Shown here piece after piece: positions 31,396 to 43,597 of a stretch of 64,000 nucleotides of DNA. Below the pieces are notes generated by a model. That model was given only the letters and a program-made list of their open reading frames with translations, made no database searches and was not told the DNA's origin. The stretch's first letter is position 1, and every line of letters starts with the position of its first letter. Both the position numbers and the translations under genes were made by a program. The DNA comes from Rhabditoides inermis. Taxonomy: Eukaryota; Nematoda; Chromadorea; Rhabditida; Rhabditidae. The stretch is taken from NCBI GenBank assembly GCA_963966185.1, contig CAWZYM010000391.1:248001-312000 (forward strand). The letters run 5' to 3'.

Positions 31396-32420
31396 TCACT
31401 CTTCCACTTGCTTCCTCGTGATTTTCTTTCCCTTCTCCCATATTCCGAGAAATTCGATGAAAGCCATGTTCATTCCAGAAGATACTACCGCCACGACTAT
31501 GTCGTCACTGAACGGAACCCTCTCATCAACTCCAATCAATAAGTATGGGCCTACCGAAATATGTACTTGACAAAATCGAAGCTGTCCACGTCTCCTGCTA
31601 CTATGAACGAGTCCGACTTGTATGCGCTGCCTGAAATGACAATATAATATTGAATTCTCTTTCGAAAAGTACACGAGTAAAGAGGAGTGGTTTGTTTTGA
31701 TCTAATTCAACAAAAGCACATGCATAAAATCTCTTCGCAGCTGACTAAAATTTCAAAACAAACCTGCTCTTTCGAACGATGTTTTAAAACTCTAATTGTT
31801 TTCTTGTTAGCATGTTGAGTTCAGGTATTCAGAATACTGTTAATCCCAACAAGTAACTTGCAACAAAATGTATGACACGATTATAGTGCATACTATATTT
31901 TTCATCGATCAGAAAGAGCAGGTTTGTTTTGAAATTTTAGTCAGCTGCGAAGAGATTTTATGCATGTGCTTTTGTTGAATTAGATCAAAACAAACCACTC
32001 CTCTTTACTCGTGTACTTTTCGAAAGAGAATGGATGTCCTTTTCTCAAATTTCGAAGAAATTGTTTTTCAGGTTGATGTGCCGAACATGTTATGTATACA
32101 TATTCGAAACTTTAGAAAACGTATCCTGAATATGGAAACGCACTGCTTTGTCGAATCGCTCGTGCGCCTGCCAATGCCAGTCTCTCATTGACACGCGCTA
32201 TTTCGCGTCTCTCTCTCTTACCCACTCACTCCGCTCCGCACACTCCCCTCCCCCCACAGTTTTCGCGCCAAAACTGGGGCGGTGGCCTGGACGGCGAGCC
32301 GACACGAGAGTGGGTGAACGAAGGGCGGGGCATGCGCTCAGCCAATCAGAGTGCGCACGCAAGAGAGCCGAGCGACCAATGAGCGCAAAGTGCAGTGGGC
32401 GGAGCTTACGTGATGCACAC

Positions 32421-32451
<31 letters not shown>

Positions 32452-34990
32452 GTCGTAAACACGTTTAGTGGCAAAGCGGGAGAGAGCAAGAGAGGGCGGT
32501 TTTTGGATGCCGCAACCGATATTGGTTTCACGAATCATACTCATAGGTCTTACAAAGTGATATTCTAACAAATAACGCACACTAATTAAGTATATTGTAT
32601 TAGAATAGAGAAATCGTGTGTGCCTTGGGAGTGGCGTGTTGCGCGCGTCACAGCTCAAAACAAACGGGCGCCGCTGCGCGCCGCCCCTAATGCGTTCTCT
32701 TCTCTTCTACCTGCGTATCGCACGACTGCCATGTCTGTATGCGTCCAGAAGAATGGAATCACATGGCCAGGTTGCTTCTTCCCAAGAACGGAATACGCAC
32801 ACAACTCACCTAAATTGAAAGTGATTTTTATTTTCCAGTATGTGCTGACCGTGTGTCTGCGCGACTTTGAAGTGTTGTATATTGATCGCAGGGATGTTCC
32901 AGAGTGGCAGAGGCGCCGACACCACGTCTCCGATCGCGTACACGTCAGTCATGTTCGTCTTGAAATCCTTGTCGACCACAATGAAACCAGCCTGACATTG
33001 ACAAATAAATAAAATTAATGTTTGGTCGTTTTACCTTGTCCATTTCGATTCCGGAGTTGTTCAAGAAGAGGGTTGATGGAGTTGTGCCTAAAATAACAGT
33101 TACCTATCAAATTTAACTAATAAGCCAAGCATACCGATGCCCGCAACAACCACATCCGCTGGCAGTCGCTCACCGCCTTCCAGTATAACTGCATTCACCT
33201 AGAAACACATAATAATACGTTTTCTACGTCTTCCCGTCAACATCTAACCTTTCCACCATCCCCCGTCAGCGACTGCACTCTGGACGAGAGCTTGAACTTT
33301 ATTCTCTCAGATTCGAACTTCTAGAATGAGCAGTACTAAGTGATGAGTGCTAAGAAAGATAAAAAGGTAAAAGGAGTGCTGGAAAAGAAAAGCTAAAATT
33401 GTTCTCTCACCTTCCTGTACGCAGTTCCCACATCGTCTCCGAAGGCGGCGAGTGGCTCCCTCCCTGTCACAACCACAGTCACCGACTGCACATGCTTGTA
33501 CACATTGGCTGCCACCTCCATTCCTGAATGCACCACTCTGTAGTAGCACCACTCTGTAGTAGCACCACTTTCTGGATCTTGTTATCGTCTCTTTTCACAT
33601 TATTGTATTTCACGTGTTCTTAAAAACAGTATAAATTACATGACTCACCTATGAACGAGCCTCCGATGCAGACGACGTTTGCGTGTTCATGTTCGCATGA
33701 ATCTCGGCAGTGTGCTCGATGCGTCTCAATAAAATCAGTGAGAGTAAGTTGCCGCAAACATACCTAACGTAAAGCACATTCTTGAGATCGCCTCCAGGCA
33801 GGTCAGCTTTCGCCCGTTCCCGCCTGAACAATATTCGATATTCCAATGAATGTGTATTGTGTGGTACCTGTAGCAATGACTAGTGTGCTGTATTCGATCT
33901 CGCCTCCGTCGAATATACGAATCTTGTGTTCGTCCGGGCAGACTTCGGTCACTCGCGCGCTCAGGCGAGTGGTGATCTGGACGATTTATATGAGACAACG
34001 TTCGTTTCTGATTCACCAGTACCTTCCTATCCTCGAACCATGTCGCAGGTCGGTAGAGAGGTGCGTCAGTCAGGCTGAGGTACTGAAAGGAGGTGTGGTG
34101 CAATGTTTTGCGCCACTCACTTTACTGAGGAGAACTCTATCGTAGGGGAGATGTTTCTCCTCGGAAACGAGTGTGAGGGGAGCAGAGCCCTCCGCAAGAC
34201 GGTAATGCTCCAGGAATATCTGAGCGGCCGCTCCTGAATTGTTTATTTAGAGTTAGCCATTCTATCTCTCTTTTCCTCTTTCTCCCTCTTTCTCCCTCTC
34301 CCCCCCCCCCTCTCTCGCATCTCTCTCTCTTTCTCTCTCTCTCTCACCTCCGCCAACCACTACCACTGGCTTCTCCTCCTTCTCGATCTCTATCCTCGGA
34401 TATGCTTTCTCCCTCCTTTCAGACGACAACTGTTTCTCATTGGCTTTCAGAATCAGAGTGTCATCGCGGATAAAAATCTGTAATTTACAATTACATCATT
34501 CTACCTATAACACCTACCTGGTATACTTGCAAAGCATCGAAGGAGGGATAGTCCTCGATGTCTCCAGTAGTTGTGGAGAAACACGCTCCATGATAGGGAC
34601 AGCGGATCTTTCCATGGTGGCATGTTCCTGAACTTGTTCGATACAGCTCTCCACACAGTCTTCCACACGCACCCCACGTGAGCGGGGCTGCGTAGTGAGG
34701 GCACACTCCAGACACCGCCATCCACTTGCCGTCGTCGTTCACAACCAACACCTTCCGCCCATGCACCTCGTATTCCTTTTTACTGCAATGAGATGAATGC
34801 AAATCACCAGATAATCCTTCTTACCTTCCAGGCTTGACTTCATCCGCTGATCCGAGCACATACTCTGCTCGGGGAGCCGTGTTCGAAAGGAACTCCACAC
34901 AGTCCTCCGTTAAACTAAGACAGTATTTTAATAGTAGTACATAATTTTGTACTGACCGTTTGTAGCAGAGAGACTTGTCGTCGTAGTTTG
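31396..34990 (-). CDS. AIFM3-like Rieske/FAD-NAD oxidoreductase
   Basis: A many-exon minus-strand gene. Near 34500-34790 it encodes a Rieske domain: GKWMAVSGVCPHYAAPL and later IRCPYHGACFSTTTGDIEDY, supplying the C-x-H and C-x-x-H ligands of a [2Fe-2S] centre. Then come the FAD-binding PVVVVGGGAAAQ (about 34360), LTLVSEEKHLPYDRV, an NAD-binding segment NVVCIGGSFIGMEVAAN (about 33500-33680), VTVVVTGREPLAAFGDDVG, and FKTNMTDVYAIGDVVSAPLP (about 32900-32970). The C-terminal part is HVIPFFWTHTDMAVVRYAG, YKSDSFIVAGDVDSFDFVKY, DDIVVAVVSSGMNMAFIEFL and KITRKQVEE before TGA. This is the full domain order of AIFM3 (AIF-like) proteins. The start codon is not resolved; the 5'-most exon found (about 34970) reads NYDDKSLCYK. 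One intron holds an inverted-repeat element. Confidence 0.87.
31654..32031. mobile_element. 378-bp element with long terminal inverted repeats (MITE or foldback)
   Basis: The left arm from 31654 (ATTCTCTTTCGAAAAGTACA..) and the right arm ending 32031 (..TGTACTTTTCGAAAGAGAAT) are almost perfect reverse complements over about 119 bases, enclosing about 140 bases of unique sequence. The arms are so similar that the insertion must be recent. It has no coding capacity and lies in an intron of the AIFM3-like gene. I see no clear target-site duplication. Confidence 0.88.
32423..32455 (+). repeat. (CCG)n short triplet repeat
   Basis: Eight to ten GCC/CGC triplets flanked by GTC within the same AIFM3-like intron. 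Confidence 0.85.
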
Positions 34991-35791
34991 CAATTACGCG
35001 TTACATTACTGTAAAATATGGGGAAAATGAACAAAAAGCGAAAAAAGCTTTTTTAAATGCTCTACTGTAAATATCGCGAACTATGAGAGAGGATCGTACT
35101 ATAATAAAGTAAATGTAGAACCGAAATGTTTATCACTACCATTTTCATTCTGTGAATGTTAACCTAAATTGTAAACAAAGTCGAGTTGCCAGGCGACGCT
35201 GGATGGATGGGAGGGAAAACAAATGAAGGAACAGTGGTTGTAGAGATTATTTGTCATATTTGCAGTCGACCCACCTAACACAATACTCAATCCCAGTTAT
35301 TTATGGACGGTATCGGAGTGATGACAAAACCACAAATCACAGAAGTGTAGTTGCAACATGCAAAGCAAGACAAAATTTTTTCAACCAAAGAAATAAGATT
35401 CAAAAGTCAAAGTCAAAGTGACATCAGAATCAGGACAATGTTTGAAATAGTAAGCAAACAGCAAGCGTACCGTTTGACCAAGATTTCTAACGCTGGAGAA
35501 TAACAGTTAGTTTAGTTTATCGGAGATAATTCCGAGCTTGCATCCAGATAGTCACACCTTCTCGCACAAATAGTATTGACACACTAGTTGTCGATCCTTG
35601 CTCGATGCTGGAAGGTCTTCGCGGAAAACTATTTAGTCACTCCCGCACATTCTCGTTCATTGCGAAAAAAATGAAGAAACAAACGAACACTAGTACTAGT
35701 AGTTTATTTTTTAAAACACACACAACGCAAAAGTAGAGACCCATACCCATACAGTTAGTGAGCAATATTTTGATCGTGAGCTGCCTGGTGA
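34991..35791. other. intergenic region, no gene seen
   Basis: AT-rich sequence without supported exons. The unresolved 5' exon and promoter of the AIFM3-like gene may lie here. Confidence 0.5.
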
Positions 35792-37041
35792 TCACAATTG
35801 GACAGGTCTGCTGTGGTTCTTGGGGAGGAACACCATCTCGGAATCTGGCGTATTCAACAACCCTTCCGTCTGAAATAAAGAATTAAAAATTGGGTTTGCC
35901 TACAAACGATATATTGTTCTCACTCTGGCGTGTCTCCTCGCGTGAAGCAGCTCCGCTCTGTCAGCCGATTTTGCTTGACACTGCAAGCAATTTAGATGAT
36001 TTCATAACTTGATTTTCTTCATTCACTCACTGTGCAGATAAGGAAAAGTCCAATTGCAGCAAATATCACCAAAGTGGCGCCAACATAGTTGTAACCTCTG
36101 AAAATCAAGGCATGTGAAATTATATGGAAGAGTATTGACTGAGTAAACTAATGCTATACATACTACACCTGTCTTCGATCTCGCAGCATTCCACTCCGCA
36201 GCATTCGTGGGTCACTGGACACGGCCACATCATATACTCGGGGCGAGTGCCGTTCGGAAACGTCACCTACAATTTGATATGACTATACTATTCGTTGAAA
36301 TCATAGTTTGAAAAAACCTTTTGTTGATTGTACTGCTGTTTACATACCTTGATTGCATCGCTTCGCAAATCTTCAACGAGTGTGGAATTCGAGTCATCTG
36401 AGATGGTAGAATTCGAAACATCCACAACAGTTGCATTTGAAGTGGTGGCGGTTGTGTTGAAACCCTATTACAAAAGCAATAGATTTTCAAGAGCAATGTT
36501 AGCTTACCTTTTCAATCATTCCCACATCAATGCGACACATTCTATGGTTCGGTTTGGGATGATAGACCGTTCCAAAGTAGTAGTGATGAGAAAGTAGGAA
36601 GATGGATGTATGTGGATAGACAGTGATATGCGGATAAGCGGCTGCCATTCCTCCCACTCCCCTGCTGGATGCGAACTCACTGCGGAAGCGAGTCGCACTA
36701 CTCGCCGATCCCACGCCGCTAGACGCAAATCTATAGTGCATGATTAGATTGATAGTTCTTCCAATATTCACTCACCCGCGATTGTACGCAGTGGGCGAAC
36801 CTCTGATCGGTGTGTAGGTTCTGCCAGCTGACCGAGAACCTAAATATTAGTTTAATACACACGTCATCCATAAGCACTCGCCTCCGATTCCCCATCCCCT
36901 GCCTCCTCCTGCTTTTCCACTCGTTCCTGCCCTCACTCCACTCCTGGCAGATGAGAAGCCGCGGCCGCCCCCGAACCCCCCTCCCCTACCCTTACAGTCT
37001 GTCAAAACAACCAGCACAAACAATGACACAACTAGTCGCAT
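35792..37041 (-). CDS. CX-module type I membrane protein, paralogue 1
   Basis: The start at 37041 gives the signal peptide MRLVVSLFVLVVLTDC, followed by a Gly/Arg/Ser-rich stretch (KGRGGGFGGGRGFSSARSG). Later exons encode FASSGVGSASSATRFRSEFA, an ectodomain with FYFGTVYHP-like YYFGTVYHPKPNHRMCRIDV, a Thr/Ser-rich N-glycosylatable segment (several NxT/S), then VTFPNGTRPEYMMWPCPV and HECCGVECC. The pattern C..C..CC-x3-CC matches the six-cysteine CX module known from nematodes. A membrane helix (YVGATLVIFAAIGLFLICT) and a short cytosolic tail ending NHSRPVQL follow. Neighbour 37818-39802 has the same plan, so the two arose by tandem duplication. Function of the family is unknown. Confidence 0.78.
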
Positions 37042-37817
37042 ACTGAAAATGGAAACAGTTCAATTCATATCATCCAAGATGCTAACGAAATAGATGGGTA
37101 GTGGACGAACGTTGAAAGCGCAAAATGTGACCAGGGGTGCAGCGAACAGTAATACAGCGATCGCACGATCGATAGTGAGCGAGTATGACCTCACGCGAGA
37201 GAGAGCAGAGTAGTGAGAGAGCGGTAGAGATGCAGAAGGCTCACACAACAGGATGTAGCGTGCAAAAACGATATGTTCAAACAGATAAGAGTCATTGAGA
37301 TGAGTCATTTCAAAGTAAACTTTCAGTTACTTATTAGAAAATCTTTACGTCACTTCAAGCATTCATTCACCTCGCGCAGTAGTCAGTGACGTAAAAAGCT
37401 CAAATGAGAATGAAGAGATAAAGAGATCAAAGAAGAGAGATAAGAGAATTAGAGAAGGCAAGTAGGTTGCGAAAGACATTGAGTGATCCAGAAGTGACAA
37501 CGGTAAAGAGCTGGATGATTTGATTTCATTATGTTTCCGGTGCTGCAATGATTGACAATTGTGTGTTCCAATATGAAAAAATGAACATTTTATTTCTCCC
37601 ACATTTTATTAAAATTCTGTACATCAAAATAACGTAACGGAAACATGCTCAAGATAGTAAAGAAAAGAAAGCGAGAAGAGAAGTGTGTAATGCACAAACG
37701 CGAATCACAAAACGAGAGTATCAGAGAGTATCAGTGTTTTAAGAAGTATGTCCTGACAAGGAATTCGGTGACCCGGCAGCGTGGAGATGTGTGGAATGCG
37801 CGTCGACTGTGGTGTGT
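37042..37817. other. intergenic region between CX paralogues
   Basis: About 780 bases between paralogue 1's start and paralogue 2's stop. No exon is supported. Confidence 0.5.
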
Positions 37818-39802
37818 CTACGCGTTCGACGGCGCATGGTACTGCTCCCTCCGTCGCTCCTCCATCGAAATATCCTTCGGACGGTTGTCCTTCTGCAAAT
37901 GGAGATATGATGCATGATGAGTCTCGGAATAAATTACCTTGCATGTATTCCTGCACGTCTCTCCGATCTTGTTGAGAACATTTGATTTCATGAGGAACGC
38001 AAAGATACCGATGACGGCAATCATGAGAAGGACAGTGCCCGTGCTGAAAAAGGACGTTCTAAATACACGCATTAGGCGACAACATAGATGTTCCTGTGGG
38101 GAGATTGTATAGAGTAGAATTACAGTACCCCTCGTCCTGTGCAGCGGGACAGCACTCGACTCCACAGCAGTCGTCACTCAGAGGACACGGCCACACCATC
38201 TCAGTTGGCCGGGTGCCATCCTCGAATTGAACCTGAACCACAGCTCACTTATATCGTTTTCATGCATATCACCCACCGTCAGTGTGTTATTGTCGTCGCT
38301 CGATCCATCGTCGAGAGAAGTCGCGTTCGATCCGCCAAATTCGCCCTAAAGAAACATGTTGTATGGATTTCTCGTTGGGTGTGTTGCACCTGTTCCAGAT
38401 CCTGTACTGGCATCTTGCACATGTGGGTGGAGGGAGAGGAGACATAGTAGGAGGAGCCCCAGTAGTACGGCCGGTGGTACATCATCATCGGAGAGGACGA
38501 CGCGAGCAGATAGCCGGTCGCGAAACCTAAGACATACATAAACAGTTTGTATGACATGACGTGTTCACTCATTTTGTTCCTGCACTGTCATGTTTTATGA
38601 GTACCTTTTGAATCGATTGCGAACAGGTATTGTACCCGCTCCCACTAGAGTTTCGTTCGGCTGCCGAAATGACGACCGAAAACACGTCATTTCGGCGAAT
38701 GATCACCGATTTCGGAATTTTCGAAACGGCCGATTCCGAAATCCGATCTGTTCGGCAATGACCGAACCGACGTTTCGGAAACCTTTTCGGAATCGTTCGG
38801 CGCGGCCGTTCCTTTCGGCAGCGTTTTTCGGAATTGCCGAAAAATATTAGAATAATCTCTGGAATGAGGGATTTTCGCATGACTCGACCGTGTTCTCGAG
38901 TTGATAGTGGGGAATGAGTGAGCCATCGGTCAGTTACATTTCATCAATATTATGCAAATGTGTTTTTCGGAATTTCCGAAATGGCGCGGCCCGAGTTCGG
39001 TCATTGCCGTTTCGGCGCGCGCCGAACACGCGGTCGTTCGGTTCGGAAATTCCGAAAAGTGTTCGGTTATTTCCGAAACGGAAATTTCGAAATCGTCATT
39101 TTTCGAAAATGACCGTTTCGGAAATCGAACGAAACTCTAGCTCCCACACCTTTCATTAAAACACTCGCAGCTGCGTAATGAGATATGTGAAACACCTTAC
39201 AATTGACGCATTTCACAGTATCACGCAGTACAAATATGGTAATGGTGATGGGAAGTGAAAGAAGTAAAAAGTAGACCTGTGCCGGCTCCCATGCCTCTTC
39301 TCCGGTAGCTCTGCTGGCCAGCCAGCTGTGTGCGGAACTGTCGCGCACTCGTCTGCGAACCTATGCCAGAAGACGAGAACCTGAAACACTCGCTGTGTTC
39401 ATACAATTCACACGGCACACGTTTTATTTTGCGATGTGGAGATGCATGATATCGTGGGAACAGTGAGAGCGCTGGACTAATATACTATATGACAGTGCTT
39501 ATTACAAACAAACTGATTGCTGACTGACCCTCGATTGAACTGTGAGCTGCCTCCTCGCGGGGCGGAATACGAGCGAGACGCGCCTCCGAAAGACGACTTG
39601 CCGAACGACGATGACTTGCCGCCGGAGGAACCACCTCAACATTCCATAGGTCTCACTGGATATGTGGTGCGGACTCACGTCCCATACTGGAGCTCCTGGC
39701 TCCGGAAGATCCTCTGCCGCCACCGCCGCCACCGCCTCTCCCACCCCTACACTGACACGCAACCAGCACCGAAAGGAGACACACAACTGAGAGCAGATGC
39801 AT
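37818..39802 (-). CDS. CX-module type I membrane protein, paralogue 2
   Basis: The start at 39802 gives MHLLSVVCLLSVLVACQC (signal peptide) and a Gly-rich run. The next exon is GGKSSSFGKSSFGGASRSYS, then FSSSGIGSQTSARQFRTQLA, which aligns with paralogue 1. The ectodomain has YHRPYYWGSSYYVSSPSTHM and CKMPV, an acidic Asn/Ser stretch (SLDDGSSDDNN), and VQFEDGTRPTEMVWPCPLSD with DCCGVECC, completing the CX cysteine pattern. A helix (GTVLLMIAVIGIFAFLM) and a basic tail ending EERRREQYHAPSNA and TAG follow. The intron between the FSSSGIG and YHRPYY exons carries a complete hAT-like element. Confidence 0.78.
38638..38645 (+). repeat. 8-bp target-site duplication, left
   Basis: GCTCCCAC directly before the left terminal repeat of the hAT-like element; the identical octamer follows the right end at 39140-39147. 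Confidence 0.88.
38646..39139. mobile_element. hAT-like non-autonomous element, 494 bp, with 8-bp target duplication
   Basis: The ends TAGAGTTTCGTTCG and CGAACGAAACTCTA are perfect 14-base terminal inverted repeats. Both sides are flanked by GCTCCCAC (38638-38645 and 39140-39147), an 8-base target-site duplication as made by hAT transposases. The interior has no transposase. It is packed with TTTCGG and CCGAAA hexamers in both orientations, like hAT subterminal repeats. It sits in an intron of CX paralogue 2. Confidence 0.9.
39140..39147 (+). repeat. 8-bp target-site duplication, right
   Basis: GCTCCCAC directly after the right terminal repeat of the hAT-like element. Confidence 0.88.
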
Positions 39803-40481
39803 ACCGCCTGAAACAAGACAGTATTTTAATGATATTAATAAGATGATTCATATGAACTCGCAAACTATGCGATTATAGGGCATTATACAAATTTTACACA
39901 ACCATTTTGGATGCGGATCAATTTGAATTTGATCCGAGTAGGCAAGTTTGAACAAAGAGGATTGTGAATGTAATTAGCCGGCAGTGGCAATCATTGCGTG
40001 AATGCGTTGTATTGATTCTCGCATCAAAGAGCACATTTTTTGTGCCCAGATAAAACCGTAGGATATTCCTAAAGACAATCACGTAAATATAGAATTACAC
40101 AAGATAGTGAAACATGTCCAGAAAAAAGGTGAGTTGAAAGTAGTGTTGAGACAATGGCTGATGCGGAAATGAGGGTGGGATGGAGTTGCAATGAGAGCAC
40201 GCGGAGGCAGAGAGTGAGAGAGTGAGACAGCACATCCAATACACACATATCGATCCGCTTCAGCCTCAGGCGTTTCCACGACCCGCCGAGAATGGCGATG
40301 GAGCGCGCCAGAAGTGTCGCGAAATCCTGACAAAAAGACGATAATGGCACTAATAATGATAAAACCCGAAAGAAGATGCGTTGATAAACCTTCAGATATT
40401 TATACTCGGTTTTCATATGATCATATGATCACAAGGTTGCCCATTCTCTATCGGGCGAAAATAATATTTATTACGATTGTA
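39803..40481. other. intergenic region, no gene seen
   Basis: Sequence upstream of CX paralogue 2 up to the heptamer satellite. No exon is supported. Confidence 0.45.
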
Positions 40482-40671
40482 ACTTTTAACTTTTTAACTT
40501 TTAACTTTTAACTTTTAACTTTTAACTTTTAACTTTTAACTTTTAACTTTTAACTTTTAACTTTTAACTTTTAACTTTTAACTTTTAACTTTTAACTTTT
40601 AACTTTTAACTTTTAACTTTTAACTTTTAACTTTTAACTTTTAACTTTTAACTTTTAACTTTTAACTTTTC
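40482..40671 (+). repeat. heptamer satellite (TTTTAAC)n
   Basis: About 27 head-to-tail copies of the 7-base unit TTTTAAC (AACTTTT in another register), almost without error. It is not the nematode telomere repeat TTAGGC. Confidence 0.95.
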
Positions 40672-40812
40672 AGTTCAAAGTTCACACCACTTCCCGGAAA
40701 TGAATGGATTCGAATGAGCTTCTCTCAGCTATTAGCATAGTCTCCCCTTGCACTCTCTTTCCACTCACACTCACTCTCCTCTCTGGCCTTCTGTCGACCG
40801 GTCGCCCGCGAA

Positions 40813-41390
40813 ATGCAGGCTGACATGGGTGCGTTATCGATCGATATCGATTTATTGTGATCCTATATTTTCAGTGTCGATGACCTCCTTCCACCCTCGA
40901 CAGCCAGTCACCGTCGACTCTGCCATCCTCTCCACTTGCACTAGTGAGTACGATAGATTACAGTAGTTTGTGTATCATACTCTTTCAGATTCGCTGGCGT
41001 CGGTGCTTCCGATCGACGAGAGTTCTCCTCCGAGGGCATTCCAGGCGAGGAAGGCCGTCCACCTCAGGATCAACACGGTATGTTCCTTTCACTCCCACTT
41101 CCACTCACATTTTGTGATCTCCGAAGACGATGAGGCAACGTTGTTTCAGCTGCCGTGTTTCGAGGAGCAGCGTGTGCTTCGTCTGTCTCCCCCGTGGAAG
41201 GGCTCGGCCATCTCGGTGCGATTCCAGATGAGGGCCAAGTGCCACACCGTCCAGCACGTTTCCATGAACGGTACTCTCTCCCCCTCTATGCCTTGCACTG
41301 TCTGTGTGTGTTGCAGCCTTCGCAGTGCCGGCTACTCCTTCCCGTTTCCTGCCCCATCCTCCCAAGATGCAGTTCCATCCGCGCTCCTAG
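40813..41390 (+). CDS. Small orphan protein, about 120 residues
   Basis: Five short exons with good splice sites: MQADM; VSMTSFHPRQPVTVDSAILS and TCT; NSLASVLPIDESSPPRAF and QARKAVHLRINT; LPCFEEQRVLRLSPPWKGSA with VRFQMRAKCHTVQHVSMN; and AFAVPATPSRFLPHPPKMQF with HPRS and TAG. There is no signal peptide or membrane segment. The family is not recognised. The consistent frame over five exons is the main support. Confidence 0.62.
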
Positions 41391-42906
41391 AAACACGCAT
41401 GCTGATCGATCGTCGCATTTTGTGTTGCGAACTATGTTTTGTCGTTTGTGCTTTGAAACACGGGAACAAAGTGATTTTGAGAACGCTGGTCTGTCATTTG
41501 TGTGAGCCCTTTTAAAGTTTCTATTCTCGTTTCGATGTTTCGTCGGTAAGAAGTGGATGAGCAACCGTATAATATTTATCATTTCAAGTTTAATTAAGCT
41601 CATTACCGAATCATCAAATTGTCATACTTCACAGAAACTTCAGAAATATATGATGACACACTACAGCGACATTTCACGACAGACTATACAGTATTTTTGT
41701 ATTATGTCGTTCTTGCTATAAATATTCGGTGACTGGATTTAATCCCCCTTTTAATGCCGTTAGATGCGAAGCGGGGTTCGGACGCGATTGTTTTGACTTG
41801 CCGGACAACACAACGCACACTCACATGTTGACATGCTGCCTGTTTTCGAGAACTGACCGCTCTCGCCTCCCTCCACCCTCTCCCCTCCACACACACTCTC
41901 CCACTCTCGCATCCATCCCTCCATCCATGCACTCTCTCCATTCCACACACTTCCTCCTACCTACATCCGAGCAGGGCACATGCGGTCAGTGCGAAAACAA
42001 CGCCGAGTCTGAGCAGACATAGACTAGCCGGTCAAAGACCAAGTCCTCAGAAGGAGGGACAGAGGAAGAGAGAGGGAGAGAGGGGGGAGGGAGAGAGGAA
42101 GCGAAGGCGGTTGTTGTCTGCCTGGGTGCGTTGTTGTTGGCATGTCCTCAGAGCTTGCGCGAATTGAATATGCACTAGTTAGTAGCCTAGCAAAGCGAGC
42201 CAAGAAAAGAAAAGAAGCCGATTACAATATTACAATCCACTTACTCACAAATAATAACTTGTAGCCACAGTAAATGAATGCTTAAATCTGTGTTCGTTGA
42301 TCGCTTAGGATTACGCACAGGAAGTAAACAAAAACAACAACAAAAATAACCCAAGTCCAATTAAGAAACGACTTTCTTTCGCAATTATTATTTATCTCGG
42401 TGTATATTGATTGATAAGAGTATTGAATGAAAGGGAGAACACACGCGGGGTTGAATTGGTGCATATACCGGGAGACGGGGGCTAACAGCTACCCACTAAC
42501 TACCATAAATAAGGGAATAAATGACACGACGAATACATATACAGTGCACATACAAATACAAAGAGAGCTGTGTACAGACTATGTCAGGTGTGGAGAGAGA
42601 GAGAGAGCGAGGAGGTAGTATTTTGACGATTGATTCTCACGATCACAGGTGCCATTACGGGAGGTATCCTACCGGAGGAGAGGGGGAGGTGTACGGTATG
42701 GGGGAGGAGGTATGAGGGAGATTTGGTCACCGGGACAGACTACGAAACACAAGTTCAAATGGACGACAATGAGCATAAGGGGATGAAAAGAACGGGGGAG
42801 TATAAATAGGGAGTGGTGGAGCGCCCTTGCACGGGGCCTCTTCTCAACTGATCTGCTCTACGCAACCCGTAGCTATGTGCTTCCTCCCGACCGCGCAACC
42901 AGCCAA
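41391..42906. other. intergenic region, no gene seen
   Basis: Contains GA-rich sequence near 42060-42110 and an isolated plus-strand TATAAATA at 42801, without a downstream gene that I can support on that strand. Confidence 0.45.
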
Positions 42907-43544
42907 TCAGAACGAGCAGACGTCGATGAACTGCGGGGCCGTGGAGGCAGTCGGCGTCGCCGGCTCCTCCTTCCCAAGCTCCGCCCCTCGCAGAAGCTGG
43001 TAGTTGGAGAGGAGCTGCTGCAGGAGCTGCTCATTAGACTGCGGCAGCAGGGGGAACGGGTGAAGCGCAACCTGAAAAAAGATCCGTTAGTCTGATCTCT
43101 CTCTCTCTCTCTCTCTCCTTCCCTTCCTCTCGCTGTACTCACGGGTGCGATGAGCCCTCCAGGCATGAGTGACTGTGTGAGTGTGTTAGACAGCCCCCCT
43201 CCAAGTACATCGGCCAGCGATGTGGGCAGAGTCGCCAGACCCAGCGGCAGAGACAGAGGGTTCTGCAATCGACACCGTCAGCCAACTGATAGTATTTCGA
43301 GTGAAGGAGTGTACTGACAATGGTTGGGTTGTGCGGCAGAGGAGCGGCGATGGGCGCGGAAGCAGCCGGGGCAGAGGGAGTGGCAGGGGGACTGCCAGCC
43401 AGAAGCAGAGGCTTCACCTCCGGAGTACCGAACGTCGGGTTGGTGGGAGAGTAGGCAGAGTCACCCGAAGACGATGACGAGTGCGGAGACGGCGCCAGCT
43501 GAGGCACCTGGCAAGGAGAGGGTAAGACTCTCTCTCTCTTCCTC

Positions 43545-43597
<53 letters not shown>

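Noticed and set aside
40482..40671. The heptamer array as an interstitial telomere or a CRISPR array
   Set aside because: The unit TTTTAAC differs from the nematode telomere TTAGGC and there are no unique spacers. It is a simple satellite.
42801..42808. Plus-strand TATAAATA box
   Set aside because: It is a good TATA match, but no plus-strand gene follows; the DNA downstream is the 3' end of dmd-3 on the other strand.
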